Assembly: GCF_001940245.1 (NCBI RefSeq)
Contig: NZ_MJIG01000001.1
Location: 186,001 to 250,000 of the forward strand
Reading direction: 5' to 3'
DNA: 64,000 nt
Source: Anaerostipes sp. 992a
GTDB taxonomy: Bacteria; Bacillota; Clostridia; Lachnospirales; Lachnospiraceae
Below are positions 1 to 9,102 of this stretch, one piece after another. The notes under the pieces were generated by a model. That model had not been told where the DNA came from and searched no databases. It saw only the letters and a program-made list of their open reading frames with translations. The translations under genes were made by a program, and so were the position numbers. The first letter of the stretch is position 1. Each line of letters opens with the position of its first letter.

Positions 1-1460
1 GTTACCTTTAAGAATACACAAAGTGTGATCAGTACCAAAGCACTGAGCAGCTGGTTGGCACTTCCGAATAAAGGCCAGATATTTGCATATCCGATTCTTG
101 TAAGAATGTATCCAAATAAAAGAGTTATGATCGTAGAGAAATATTTATTGCAGAATAATTTTCTCCATCCTTCTGCATGTTCCATATCATCCACACTGAA
201 TAATTCCTGGAAGGACATACGTCCGATACGCGCAACGGCATCCAGACTTGTAAGAGCAAGTGCGGATACACACATGGTCATAAAGCACTGGGCAACATAG
301 ATCGGAATTCCGAACATTTCAAGAAGACCAGCAACACCGCCAGAGAAAATCTGGAATGGAGTTCCAACTGCAGCAGTTCCATCAGTGGCAGCAGCTGCAC
401 CAGCAACACAAAGGGCTAATACGGCAAGAAGACTTTCTAAGATCATAGCACCGTAGCCAACTTTTAGCATATCCTTTTCGTTGGAAATTGTTTTAGAAGA
501 GGTACCAGAGGATACCAGACTGTGGAAACCAGATACAGCACCACAGGCAACTGTTACAAAAAGGATAGGGAATAAATTACCTAATGCCTCGTTTTGGAAA
601 CCAGTAAATACAGGAAGGTTCATGGTTGGATGAGCAACCAGGATACCAGCTGCAGCTCCGATGATCATACCGGCGAACATAAAAGTCGTCATGTAATCAC
701 GAGGCTGTTTTAATAACCACATTGGAAGGATGGATGCCAGGAAGATGTATACGAAGGTAAATCCTGTCCATGCATCTTTACCACCTGTCAGAGGAATCAT
801 CATACCGATTGCCAGTGCAGCAACAGTACAAACAAGACCTACGACAAACTCTTTCGCTCCTTTTAACTGGAACTTTTTCTGGATTAGACCAAATACAACA
901 GCGAATAAGATAAACAGGATAGAAATACTTCCTGCTGCACCATTTGCTTTTGCAGTAGGAGCAAGGCTTGTGATGCCATCCTGTACTACATAAGCATTAA
1001 AGGTACCAGCTACCATATCAGCAAATGCAGCGATTACGATTAATGTAAAGAGCCAGCAGAATACAAGGAAGATACGGCGGCCAGTCTTACCAATATATTG
1101 TTCGATCAGAAGACCCATGGATTTTCCTTCATTTTTTACACTGGCATATAAAGCACCAAAGTCTGTAACAGCACCGAAGAAGATACCACCGATGATGATC
1201 CAGAGAAGGACTGGAAGCCATCCAAATGCGGCTGCCTGAATTGCACCGGTTACAGGGCCGGCACCTGCGATAGATGAAAACTGGTGAGAAAATACGATCC
1301 AACCATGGGTAGGCACATAGTCCTGTCCATCTTCTTTTGTATAAGCTGGGGTTTTTGCTTTTGGGTCAATGCCCCATTTGTTTGCAAGCCAGCGGCCATA
1401 AAGTGTATATCCTGCTAAAAGACATACAGCTGCGATAAGTACGATTACTAAAGTATTCAT
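1..1460 (-). CDS. cstA: Carbon starvation protein CstA, C-terminus beyond left edge
   Basis: This is an integral membrane transporter of the CstA family, whose members carry peptides or pyruvate in enterobacteria. The reading frame starts MNTLVIVLIAAVCLLAGYTL and stays open for 486 codons to the window edge, so the end is missing. Many hydrophobic segments are visible, with the family's conserved stretches HQFSSIAGAGPVTG near residue 58 and FGALYASVKNEGKSMG near residue 100. The start has the ribosome site TGAGGAG nine bases upstream. A T-box leader precedes it, so expression is probably tied to the charging of one tRNA, which suggests a role in amino acid or peptide uptake. That role is inferred; the family assignment is firm. 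Confidence 0.93.
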   Translation of the reverse strand, partial: MNTLVIVLIAAVCLLAGYTLYGRWLANKWGIDPKAKTPAYTKEDGQDYVPTHGWIVFSHQFSSIAGAGPVTGAIQAAAFGWLPVLLWIIIGGIFFGAVTDFGALYASVKNEGKSMGLLIEQYIGKTGRRIFLVFCWLFTLIVIAAFADMVAGTFNAYVVQDGITSLAPTAKANGAAGSISILFILFAVVFGLIQKKFQLKGAKEFVVGLVCTVAALAIGMMIPLTGGKDAWTGFTFVYIFLASILPMWLLKQPRDYMTTFMFAGMIIGAAAGILVAHPTMNLPVFTGFQNEALGNLFPILFVTVACGAVSGFHSLVSSGTSSKTISNEKDMLKVGYGAMILESLLAVLALCVAGAAAATDGTAAVGTPFQIFSGGVAGLLEMFGIPIYVAQCFMTMCVSALALTSLDAVARIGRMSFQELFSVDDMEHAEGWRKLFCNKYFSTIITLLFGYILTRIGYANIWPLFGSANQLLSALVLITLCVFLKV

Positions 1461-1496
1461 AATTTTCACTCCTCAAATATTTTTTTCATATCCAAA

Positions 1497-1800
1497 TGTG
1501 TAGCTGCATAAAAAAACTTCGTCCGCTTATAGAGGACTCTATAAGAAGACGAAGAAATATTCTCCGCGTTACCACTTCTCTTGCCGATAAACATCGACCA
1601 CTCATTCACATCGCTGATCGTTCAGAAAATGTGTGTCCCGTTAACGGAGGATTCCGGCATGGATTACTAAACAAAAGTCATTCACTCATGCTGTTTGCAG
1701 GGGATAGCCTTTATTCTATGTTTACTGTCTCACACCAGCCGACAGCTCTCTGAAAACATGTGAGTAAAGGTCATGTCCTGTTCATCACAGTTTGGATATT
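1497..1800 (-). promoter_or_regulatory. T-box leader (tRNA-sensing) upstream of cstA
   Basis: Read on the minus strand, the leader carries the T-box stem I hallmarks AGAGAGC and GGCTGGTGTGA, then the antiterminator T-box TGGTAACGCGG near 1563-1573 (usual consensus TGGNACCGCG), then a strong terminator hairpin (CTTCGTC..GACGAAG) followed by seven T residues near 1510-1553. Pairing CAGG with CCTG and CCTTTA with TAAAGG leaves CTATCC on the 3' side of the specifier loop. That allows TAT (Tyr), ATC (Ile) or TCC (Ser), and I cannot choose between them. A TTGACA box at 1834-1839 lies upstream with a weak -10. Confidence 0.85.
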
Positions 1801-2015
1801 GAATACAGTATATTTTAGTCCTAAAAATTCAAATGTCAATCATTGTTCGAAAGAAGAAACATGGGAAATTGTCATTTAAAATATTAAAAAATGAAAATAA
1901 TTTAAATGGGAAGTACAAAAGAGGAAAATTTATTCTGTCTATTTTTCAAAAATATGATAGAATAAATGCGTAAAAGAGTAGAAGAAAAAATTATTTGAAT
2001 CAAAAGGAGAAAAAT

Positions 2016-3137
2016 ATGGCACACTTAAAGTTCAGTATTGAAACACTAGAAAGTTTCTGTAAAGAAGCCTTTCAAAAATTTGGCTTTAATGAAGAAGAAA
2101 GTAGTATTATTACAGATGTTTTATTAATGTCTGATAAATTTGGAATTGAATCTCATGGTATGCAGAGATTAAGCCGTTACCATAAAGGAATCGAAAAAGG
2201 TTTGATTAAAGTGGATGCAGTGCCGGAAGTAGTATTTGAGACACCGGTTTCTGCTGTCATCGAAGGACACGATGGTATGGGACAGCTGATTGGCCATAAG
2301 GCAATGAAGATCGCTATTGAAAAGGCCAAAAAGACAGGAGTCGCAATTGTAACGGCAAGAAATTCCAATCATTACGGAATTGCCGGATATTATGCGAGAA
2401 TGGCATGTGATGAAGGATTGATTGGATTATCCTTCACGAATTCAGAAGCGATCATGGTACCGACCTTCGCGAGAAAGGCGATGCTTGGAAGCAATCCGAT
2501 TGCCATTGCAATGCCGGCAGAACCATATCCGTTTTTCTGTGATTCTTCTACAACAGTAGTTACCAGAGGAAAGTTAGAGATGTATCGAAAAGCAGAGAAA
2601 CCACTTCCAGATGGATGGGCACTTGACAAGAATGGAAATCCATCCAACGATGCAGAAGATGTATTGAAGAATATTCTGGCAAAAGCGGGAGGTGGTATTA
2701 TGCCTCTGGGTGGAAGCAGGGAGCAGACAGGAAGTCATAAAGGATATGGATATGGAATGATCTGTGAGATTTTCTGTTCGATTCTTTCTATGGGGATGAC
2801 ATCCAACCATACACATATTGATGGAAAAGGAGGTACCTGTCATGGATTTATTGCTATTGACCCATCCGTGTTCGGGGATAAAGAAGCGATCAAAGAGCAT
2901 TTCTCTACGTTCCTTCAGGAATTAAGAGACGCTCCAAAGGCAGAAGGACAGGAACGCATCTATACCCATGGAGAAAAAGAGGTATTGGCAATTGAACGGA
3001 CCAAAAAGGAAGGAATTGCCGTAGATGTGAAGACCGTCATCGAAATGAAGCAGATGAGTGAATATCTGGGACTTGATTTTGAAAAGTATTTTGGAACCCT
3101 GGATTTGAATGAAGGGGAATATAAGACACTGTATTAA
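2016..3137 (+). CDS. Malate/L-lactate dehydrogenase family oxidoreductase (Ldh_2)
   Basis: This is an NAD(P)-dependent oxidoreductase of the Ldh_2 family, which includes malate, lactate, sulfolactate and ureidoglycolate dehydrogenases. It has 373 residues, close to the family norm. The family catalytic segment is visible as ESHGMQRLSRY near residue 45 and NSNHYGIAGYY near residue 118, with the nucleotide-binding part MLGSNPIAIAMP near residue 160 and GSREQTGSHKGYG near residue 235. The chosen start has AAAGGAG seven bases upstream; an upstream in-frame TTG at 1995 overlaps that ribosome site. It stands alone, ended by a terminator, between cstA and a permease. The substrate cannot be told from the sequence. 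Confidence 0.88.
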   Translation: MAHLKFSIETLESFCKEAFQKFGFNEEESSIITDVLLMSDKFGIESHGMQRLSRYHKGIEKGLIKVDAVPEVVFETPVSAVIEGHDGMGQLIGHKAMKIAIEKAKKTGVAIVTARNSNHYGIAGYYARMACDEGLIGLSFTNSEAIMVPTFARKAMLGSNPIAIAMPAEPYPFFCDSSTTVVTRGKLEMYRKAEKPLPDGWALDKNGNPSNDAEDVLKNILAKAGGGIMPLGGSREQTGSHKGYGYGMICEIFCSILSMGMTSNHTHIDGKGGTCHGFIAIDPSVFGDKEAIKEHFSTFLQELRDAPKAEGQERIYTHGEKEVLAIERTKKEGIAVDVKTVIEMKQMSEYLGLDFEKYFGTLDLNEGEYKTLY

Positions 3138-3169
3138 ATGACGAGATAAAAGAATCGAAAAAGACAGAA

Positions 3170-3229
3170 ACTCCCTTTCGGGTAGTGGGTAAGTTCACGA
3201 ACGTGCCAATACCGAAAGGGAGTGTTTTT
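3170..3229 (+). terminator. Intrinsic terminator after the Ldh_2-family gene
   Basis: A 12-base stem ACTCCCTTTCGG pairs with CCGAAAGGGAGT and is followed by GTTTTT. The long loop contains a smaller inner hairpin. It may also stop the EamA gene that converges from the right, although the T tract on that side is weaker. Confidence 0.8.
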
Positions 3230-3263
3230 ATCATTTTTGTTATATAAGAAATTCTTAGAATTT

Positions 3264-4220
3264 CTATTCCTGATATTCCTGGCAGGGAAGCTGTTTTTTG
3301 ATAGATGACATTGGAATCTGTGCAAAAATGACTGCAGCAAAGATCAACAGGCATCCCATCAGTTCACGAAGATTCATGATTTCCCCTAAAAGTACCCATC
3401 CTGCCATAACAGAGAAGACAGACTCCAGACTCATCAATAGAGAAGCAATGGTTGGATTCACGCCATGCTGTCCAATAATCTGTAGGGTATAGGCTACCCC
3501 GCAGGAAAGAATACCGGCATATAAGATTGATATCCAGGAATCCAGATGGGAAAAGGCAGGTGCCCAGGCAGAGATGCCGGCCATCGAATGCTTCATATCT
3601 ACGAAGAACATTGGAATCATAGACAAAAATCCACATACAAAAAATTGAATACAGGACATGCGTACACCGTCTACTAATGGTGAAAAATGATCGATGACGA
3701 TGATATGAATGGCAAATCCAAGAGCACACAGGAGTAAAAGAACATCCGAGAACTGGAAGGACAGAGATTCTTTTACACATAAAAGGTATAGTCCCATAAC
3801 AGTAATCCCGACACTGATCCATACAGAAAGCGGGCATTTTTTCTTTACAAAGATTCCAAGGATAGGAACCAGTATAATATAACAGGCAGTCAGAAAGCCT
3901 GCCTTTCCTGCTGAAGATCCATAATAAAGTCCCAGCTGCTGTAGGCTGCTGGCAACAAATAATACAGCACCACAGATAATCCCTCCAACGATAAGTGTTT
4001 TTTCTTCAGCATGATTGGAAGGTCGACGGCTGGTAAGCTGTGCACGGTCCAACAGTTGGATGGCAGGAATTAAGATCATGCCGCCAATGAAGGAGCGGAT
4101 ACAGTTAAACGTATAGGGTCCTACTGCATGACCACCTTTACTCTGGGCGACAAATGCTATCCCCCAGATAAATGCAGTCAGGACTAATAAAAAAGAGTTT
4201 CGACTGGTTGATGTTTTCAT
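3264..4220 (-). CDS. EamA/DMT-superfamily permease
   Basis: This is an inner-membrane permease of the drug/metabolite transporter superfamily, with ten predicted membrane spans made of two five-helix EamA repeats. The first repeat begins FLLVLTAFIWGIAFVAQSKG and the second is recognised by ISILYAGILSCGVAYTLQ and the late stretch SLLMSLESVFSVMAGWVLLG. I start it at MKTSTSRNS, with AAGGAAAT upstream; the frame stays open upstream only because it crosses the 3' end of the neighbouring ydjI-like gene. The length of 318 residues is typical. It is 19 bases behind ydjI-like and may be read with it. The substrate is unknown. Confidence 0.87.
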   Translation of the reverse strand: MKTSTSRNSFLLVLTAFIWGIAFVAQSKGGHAVGPYTFNCIRSFIGGMILIPAIQLLDRAQLTSRRPSNHAEEKTLIVGGIICGAVLFVASSLQQLGLYYGSSAGKAGFLTACYIILVPILGIFVKKKCPLSVWISVGITVMGLYLLCVKESLSFQFSDVLLLLCALGFAIHIIVIDHFSPLVDGVRMSCIQFFVCGFLSMIPMFFVDMKHSMAGISAWAPAFSHLDSWISILYAGILSCGVAYTLQIIGQHGVNPTIASLLMSLESVFSVMAGWVLLGEIMNLRELMGCLLIFAAVIFAQIPMSSIKKQLPCQEYQE

Positions 4221-4239
4221 AAATTCTGATTTCCTTTGT

Positions 4240-5553
4240 TTATTTGATATCTCTGTCATCAAACGGATCTCCGCATTCTGGGCAGAATTTTGGCGGTTTG
4301 GATGGATCTTCTGGTTCCCATCCACATTTATCACATTGATACTGAGGAACACCAGCAGGTTTTGGCTTTCCACATTCTGAGCAGAATTTTCCTTTGTTGG
4401 CGGTACCGCAAGAGCAGATCCATTGGTCGTATGGCTTTGCTTTGCCACATTCTGTACAGAATTTTCCTATGTTGGTGGCACCACAGGAACAAGTCCATCC
4501 TTGCTCGGTTGCTGGCTTTGGAGGTTCTGGGTTGAAAGGAGTCTGCTGCTGTCCCATCTGGAATAAATCCCTGGCATTGACCCCTCCGGCCTGTTGCGCC
4601 ATACCATAGCCCAGAAAGCCTGTCATGGCACCGCTGCTGTTCTCAGCTGCTGCACGCATAGCATCTGCCTGAGCACCGGAAAGGACCGCTGCTGCCATAT
4701 TCGAATTGCGTAAAACGGCGGATTTTTGCAGTTGCTTGATCATATCTTCATCTTCCTTAGAGGCGGATACACTATTGACGCCAAAGGAGAAGATCTGAAT
4801 ACCACGAAGTTGTGTCCATTTCTTTGTCAGAACTTCATTAAGGGCATCGGCGATTTCCATCGTGTGTCCTGGAAGGGCACTATAACGGATTCCCATTTCT
4901 GAGATACGGGCAAATGCCGGTTGAAGAGCAGTTAAAAGCTCAGATTTTAACATAGAGTCAATCTGATCTCTGGTATAAACATTCTGAATATTGCCACATA
5001 CATTCGTATAAAAAAGCATAGGATTGGTAATCTTATAAGAGTATTCACCATTACATCGGATAGAAATATCCACATCCAGGCCAATATTGTTATCTATAGC
5101 ACGGAAAGGAATCGGATTTGGAGTACCATATTTATTTCCAGTAATTTCCTTTGTATTAAAATAATAAATTCGTTGGTCTTTTCCAGTACCGCCTCCAAAA
5201 GAAAAACGCTCCCAGGCTTCTTTGGCAGCCCCCTTCAAGCCACCCAGAAGTGATCCGCCAAAGATAGAAGGACTGGTTTTGGTGTCGTAGGTGTAGGCAC
5301 CTGGTTCTGCACAGACTTCTAACACCTTTCCATTCTCTACAATGATCATACATTGTCCATCTGCAACGGCAATATGAGAGCCGTCTGTAATAATGTTGTC
5401 TTCGCCATATCGGTTAGATGAGCGGCCAGAGATTCGCTTTTCCCCTTTGGCAGCTAAGACATCTGCATCTAATGATTCACAATAAAAATATTCTTTCCAC
5501 TGATCAGCCAGCGTTCCACCGATGGCACCAGTAGTAGCTTTGATTAATCCCAC
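4240..5553 (-). CDS. ydjI: SPFH-domain protein with C-terminal zinc ribbons (YdjI-like)
   Basis: This 437-residue protein has an SPFH/band 7-like domain in roughly the first 300 residues (MGLIKATTGAIGGTLADQWK onward), a flexible Q/P-rich joint, then three Cys-rich ribbons: CSCGATNIGKFCTECG, CSCGTANKGKFCSECG and CDKCGW..CPECG. It matches YdjI of Bacillus subtilis. There the ydjFGHI operon couples PspA to a membrane complex under envelope-stress control. Here ydjG-, ydjH- and ydjI-like genes sit in the same order with spacing of 15 bases or less, which supports a joint complex at the membrane. No pspA is present in the window. The start has AGGAGGAATTATTGTG just upstream. Confidence 0.85.
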   Translation of the reverse strand: MGLIKATTGAIGGTLADQWKEYFYCESLDADVLAAKGEKRISGRSSNRYGEDNIITDGSHIAVADGQCMIIVENGKVLEVCAEPGAYTYDTKTSPSIFGGSLLGGLKGAAKEAWERFSFGGGTGKDQRIYYFNTKEITGNKYGTPNPIPFRAIDNNIGLDVDISIRCNGEYSYKITNPMLFYTNVCGNIQNVYTRDQIDSMLKSELLTALQPAFARISEMGIRYSALPGHTMEIADALNEVLTKKWTQLRGIQIFSFGVNSVSASKEDEDMIKQLQKSAVLRNSNMAAAVLSGAQADAMRAAAENSSGAMTGFLGYGMAQQAGGVNARDLFQMGQQQTPFNPEPPKPATEQGWTCSCGATNIGKFCTECGKAKPYDQWICSCGTANKGKFCSECGKPKPAGVPQYQCDKCGWEPEDPSKPPKFCPECGDPFDDRDIK

Positions 5554-5568
5554 AATAATTCCTCCTGA

Positions 5569-6375
5569 TTAAAATTTTCCACTGGATCCAGAACTGTCAG
5601 AATGTGTAGAAGATTCTCTTTTTACCCGTCTGGTCCGGTTAACTGTATGATATAAATAAATATCGGAACGGTTTGACAATGAAAAACTGTCTTTTTTCAG
5701 ATACTCGGATGCACTGTCCTGCATAATTCGTGTATTCATGCTTTTTTTCCATGAAAGGACAATGATCAGGGAGATGATCAGTGATAAAAGGAATGAGCCC
5801 AGAACGATGAACGGAATAGGGACGCTTTCCTGATATTTATGATCGGAAGTATAAGGCTCTCCCTCCTCGGCTGCCACCAGGAATTCATCTGCCAGAGAGG
5901 CATATTGAGAAAAGGCCTCATAATAATCTCCATCTGATAGATGCTCTACGATCAGCTCTCCGATTCGTTCTCTTCCATAGGTAGTAAATGCTTTCTGTGC
6001 GTTTCCAAAGCCTACGATTCCCCAGTCACGCCCAGCCATACTGATTGCCAGCATGATTCCACTGTTTTCTTCGCCCATCCCCAGATGGTGTGACTGATAG
6101 TATTGTCTCTGCCAGTCTTTGATATCACCGCTTCCATAGTCAGACGTGGTGATGATGCAGATGGCTACGTTATGCTTTTGACTCAGTTCTTTGCAGGTTT
6201 TATTAAGTGTATTTTCTTCCTCAACATCCAGCAAATTGGCATTATCCGTAACAAATGCCTGTTCCTGTGCATGGACGGGAGCCATGCTTAGTGTCAATAT
6301 GGTTAAACAGCATAGGAGAAGCATACATAGTTTTAAGATCCATTGTCCAAAGGATTTATGTAAGATGTTTTTCAT
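5569..6375 (-). CDS. ydjH: TPM-domain membrane protein (YdjH-like)
   Basis: The 268-residue product opens with a signal-like membrane segment (LKLCMLLLCCLTILTLSMAP) ending in a VHAQ cleavage-like site. A TPM domain follows (FVTDNANLLDVEEE, then SGIMLAISMAGRDWGIVGFG). Near residue 185 a second span, PFIVLGSFLLSLIISLIIVL, is followed by a Ser-rich cytoplasmic tail ending SSGSSGKF. TPM domains occur in YgcG-type and thylakoid repair proteins. The start MKNIL overlaps the stop of the upstream gene as TAATG, with GGGAGG nine bases ahead, which implies translational coupling. An earlier ATG at 6381 is too close to the ribosome site. Confidence 0.82.
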   Translation of the reverse strand: MKNILHKSFGQWILKLCMLLLCCLTILTLSMAPVHAQEQAFVTDNANLLDVEEENTLNKTCKELSQKHNVAICIITTSDYGSGDIKDWQRQYYQSHHLGMGEENSGIMLAISMAGRDWGIVGFGNAQKAFTTYGRERIGELIVEHLSDGDYYEAFSQYASLADEFLVAAEEGEPYTSDHKYQESVPIPFIVLGSFLLSLIISLIIVLSWKKSMNTRIMQDSASEYLKKDSFSLSNRSDIYLYHTVNRTRRVKRESSTHSDSSGSSGKF

Positions 6376-7457
6376 TACCATACACCTCCCAACAAAAAAA
6401 TACCAAGAATGGAAAGTAGAATGGTGAAAGCTCCAGTGAATCCAAAAAGGTATTTCCAAAAGGCATGTGTGTCGATCGGAAGCTCGCCTACCATTTTACC
6501 GGTTTGGCCATTGATGGCAAATTGATAATTTTTTCCCTGATAGACGGTTTCAAAAAGCCATACAGGAAGCAGGACATATTGTACCTGACCGGTTTTGGAA
6601 GTCATCTGGCGACGTTTTACATGGACCGTATCATATCCTTGTACTGTGTTACAAAGTAAATCCTCTGCACTGTTATAGAGGCGTTCGTTGGCTCGCTTTT
6701 CTGCAGTTTTGGCATCTACATCGTATTTGTCTGATTCATAGCCAGCCAGATATGCTGGTTTGAATTCTGTCAGGTCTTCATAGTGGAAAGGCTCAATGGA
6801 TTCCGTGGTCTCATCTTCCATATGGGTACTTCCATCTACAGGCACGTTGCAAAAGCTCATGCTGCCGGTTCGATTAACAAGATAGTAGGATGTGTCAATA
6901 TAATCATAATCACTGTCACTCCAGGCCCTTGTTCTGGTAGCATGAAAGCTCATATCTGCCTCGGCATCACAGGTGAAAAGCCAGTAGGGAACATAATAGC
7001 CTTTTAAATTTTTCAAATAGCTTCTATTTCGAAAATTCTTTGGCAGCAGTCGTTTGCCATGACAAAAATCTGCAAGCATTTGCTTAGCCTGATCTCCGGT
7101 CACTTTAAATGGAATGATGGCATCGGGTCGCCATTGCTCATCGGTATCAGCAGTTAAAATTACGACATTATCGCAATAAGGGCAGATCGTGCTGACCTTA
7201 TCATCGGCAGCCTCAATTTCTGCCCCGCAGGATGGGCAGATATAATGACCATCATCGGTACGTTGGGCCACTGGTTGACTGGTAGAAGAATGAAAGCTTA
7301 AGTCCTGGTCACTGGCGGCCTGGTTATCTGCTTCGTATTGCTGCATGACAGAAATCTCATATTCATTATTGCAGCTTTTGCAGGAAAGCTTCTGAGTCTT
7401 CGGGGAGAATGTCAGTGCTGAGCCACAGCAGGGACACTTGTATTGTACAAAATCCAT
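6375..7457 (-). CDS. ydjG: TFIIB-type zinc-ribbon membrane protein (YdjG-like)
   Basis: The 360-residue protein has two N-terminal zinc ribbons, CPCCGSAL..CKSCNNEY at residues 8-33 and CPSCGAEIE..CPYCDNVV near residues 75-95. A long soluble part follows (FKVTGDQAKQMLADF, then the YVPYWLFTCDAEADMSF stretch), and the C-terminus has one or two membrane spans (YLFGFTGAFTILLSILGIFL). This layout matches YdjG of the Bacillus PspA-YdjGHI system. It is the first gene of the cluster and overlaps the next by one base. The start has AAAGGAGGAGCG immediately upstream. The complex-forming role is inferred from family and gene order. Confidence 0.82.
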   Translation of the reverse strand: MDFVQYKCPCCGSALTFSPKTQKLSCKSCNNEYEISVMQQYEADNQAASDQDLSFHSSTSQPVAQRTDDGHYICPSCGAEIEAADDKVSTICPYCDNVVILTADTDEQWRPDAIIPFKVTGDQAKQMLADFCHGKRLLPKNFRNRSYLKNLKGYYVPYWLFTCDAEADMSFHATRTRAWSDSDYDYIDTSYYLVNRTGSMSFCNVPVDGSTHMEDETTESIEPFHYEDLTEFKPAYLAGYESDKYDVDAKTAEKRANERLYNSAEDLLCNTVQGYDTVHVKRRQMTSKTGQVQYVLLPVWLFETVYQGKNYQFAINGQTGKMVGELPIDTHAFWKYLFGFTGAFTILLSILGIFLLGGVW

Positions 7458-7553
7458 ACGCTCCTCCTTTGTAAATAGATATTTATAAATAAGTATTCAT
7501 ATCAATATTGTCTGTGTTCTTGGAAGAAAAGTCAAGGATTTCTGCGCAAAAGA

Positions 7554-7597
7554 AAAAATGTCCATAAAGCTTTGAGTGTGCTTTATGGACATTTTTG
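7554..7597 (-). terminator. Terminator after the alanine symporter gene
   Basis: The stem ATGTCCATAAAGC pairs with GCTTTATGGACAT across a nine-base loop. Both flanks are A/T tracts, so it can work both ways. On the minus strand it is followed by TTTTTTCTTTT and lies just beyond the stop codon of the symporter gene. Confidence 0.88.
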
Positions 7598-7618
7598 TTG
7601 CTTATAATGTTATCTTAT

Positions 7619-9064
7619 TTAGATATTAGAGCTGTGGTATTCTCCAGCTTCCCCGCGTTTTTTCCAGGAAGCTCTTTCCTTTTCTACGGTTGGCTGGAAG
7701 CGGTTGACTTCTTCTGCAATAACATTACTTAACAGAAGCATACAGATCAGGTTTGGAATTGCCATTAAAGCATTCATAATATCGGAGATATTCCATACAA
7801 GATCCAGTGTCTGAGTTGCACCTACATATACAACCAGTGAGAATATAACACGGTAGATGATATTATATTTATGGCTGTTGAATAAGTATTCGAAGGCTTT
7901 CTCGCCATGATATTCCCATCCAAGAATGGTGGAAAATGCAAATAGAATGATTCCAATGGATACAATATAGCTTCCAAAGGATCCTAATACACTGCCGAAA
8001 GCAGCCATGGTCAGCTGAATGCCTTCTAAAGGCTTTCCGTCTGCACCTACAGTCCCAAGAACACCAGAGGAAGCGATGGAAAGACCAGTAATGGTACATA
8101 CAACAATGGTATCAAAGAAGGTACCAGTCATATTGATGTATCCCTGACGTACCGGATCATCAGTAGTAGCTGCGGCAGCAGTGATAGCGGCGGAACCAAG
8201 ACCAGCTTCATTGGAGAAAACGCCTCGTGCAACACCATAACGGATGGAATTCATCATGGATACGGTGATCGTACCAAGAACACCACCTCCGATGGCTTTT
8301 GGATTGAATGCCATTCCAAAGATCAGATACAGACCATGAGGAAGGTTGGAAAGGTTACCAAGGATAACGATTACACCGCCGATGACATAGAAAATTGCCA
8401 TAGCAGGCACAACAACGGAAGATACCTTAGATATACTCGTAATTCCACCCAGGATGATAAGCAGTGATAATACAGTAAGAACAATACCAGTTCCCCATGT
8501 TGGAATACCAAAGCTTTCAGAAAGAGAGCCGGAGATGGAGTTTGCCTGGGTCATGTTGCCGATACCGAAAGACGCCAATACGGTAAACAGAGCGAATAAA
8601 AATCCCATGGTTTTTCCAAAGGTCTTATTTTTAAATGCGTTCTTCATCGTGTACATAGGACCGCCAGACATTTCACCCTTTTCATTTACTTCACGATACT
8701 TGATTGCCAGCATACATTCGCTGAACTTGGAAGTCAGGCCAAAGCAGGCAGAAATCCACATCCATACCAGGGCACCAGGTCCACCGGAAAACATGGCAGT
8801 TGCTACTCCGATAATATTTCCAGTTCCGATGGTAGCGGCCAGAGCAGTCATCAGTGCTGAGAATGGGGAGACATCGCCAGTTCCACGTTTGGTTGTACGG
8901 GCTTCCTTACTTAATACGCTGTGCAGTGCATAGCGTAAATTTCTCCATGGAAGGAATTTCAAACGAACCGTAAGAAAAATACCTGTACCAACGAGAAGGA
9001 CCAGCATAACAGGACCCCATACAAAGGTGTCAATTGCTGCTACAATTTCATTTAGTTTTTCCAT
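7619..9064 (-). CDS. Sodium:alanine/glycine symporter (AGCS family)
   Basis: This is a cytoplasmic-membrane Na+-coupled carrier for alanine or glycine, of 481 residues. Family signatures are clear: TALAATIGTGNIIGVATAMFSGGPGALVW-like sequence near residues 73-100 and SNEAGLGSAAITAAAATTD near residue 285. About eleven hydrophobic spans are visible. The start has AAAGGAGAGAGG upstream. It is a single-gene unit with its own promoter, a leader hairpin that looks like a terminator, and a terminator behind it. A second, divergent AGCS paralogue lies at 54.99-56.40 kb beside the GABA genes. Confidence 0.94.
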   Translation of the reverse strand: MEKLNEIVAAIDTFVWGPVMLVLLVGTGIFLTVRLKFLPWRNLRYALHSVLSKEARTTKRGTGDVSPFSALMTALAATIGTGNIIGVATAMFSGGPGALVWMWISACFGLTSKFSECMLAIKYREVNEKGEMSGGPMYTMKNAFKNKTFGKTMGFLFALFTVLASFGIGNMTQANSISGSLSESFGIPTWGTGIVLTVLSLLIILGGITSISKVSSVVVPAMAIFYVIGGVIVILGNLSNLPHGLYLIFGMAFNPKAIGGGVLGTITVSMMNSIRYGVARGVFSNEAGLGSAAITAAAATTDDPVRQGYINMTGTFFDTIVVCTITGLSIASSGVLGTVGADGKPLEGIQLTMAAFGSVLGSFGSYIVSIGIILFAFSTILGWEYHGEKAFEYLFNSHKYNIIYRVIFSLVVYVGATQTLDLVWNISDIMNALMAIPNLICMLLLSNVIAEEVNRFQPTVEKERASWKKRGEAGEYHSSNI

Positions 9065-9102
9065 ATTCCTCTCTCCTTTATTTGTAATTTTTAAATTTAG
9101 AT

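Noticed and set aside
4221-4448. N-terminal extension of the EamA gene
   Set aside because: The extra frame is antiphase reading of the zinc-ribbon codons of the ydjI-like gene; the later start has a ribosome site and leads directly into the first membrane span.
8454-8933. Plus-strand frame of 159 codons
   Set aside because: It is the complement of the AGCS symporter gene, whose protein family match is unambiguous.
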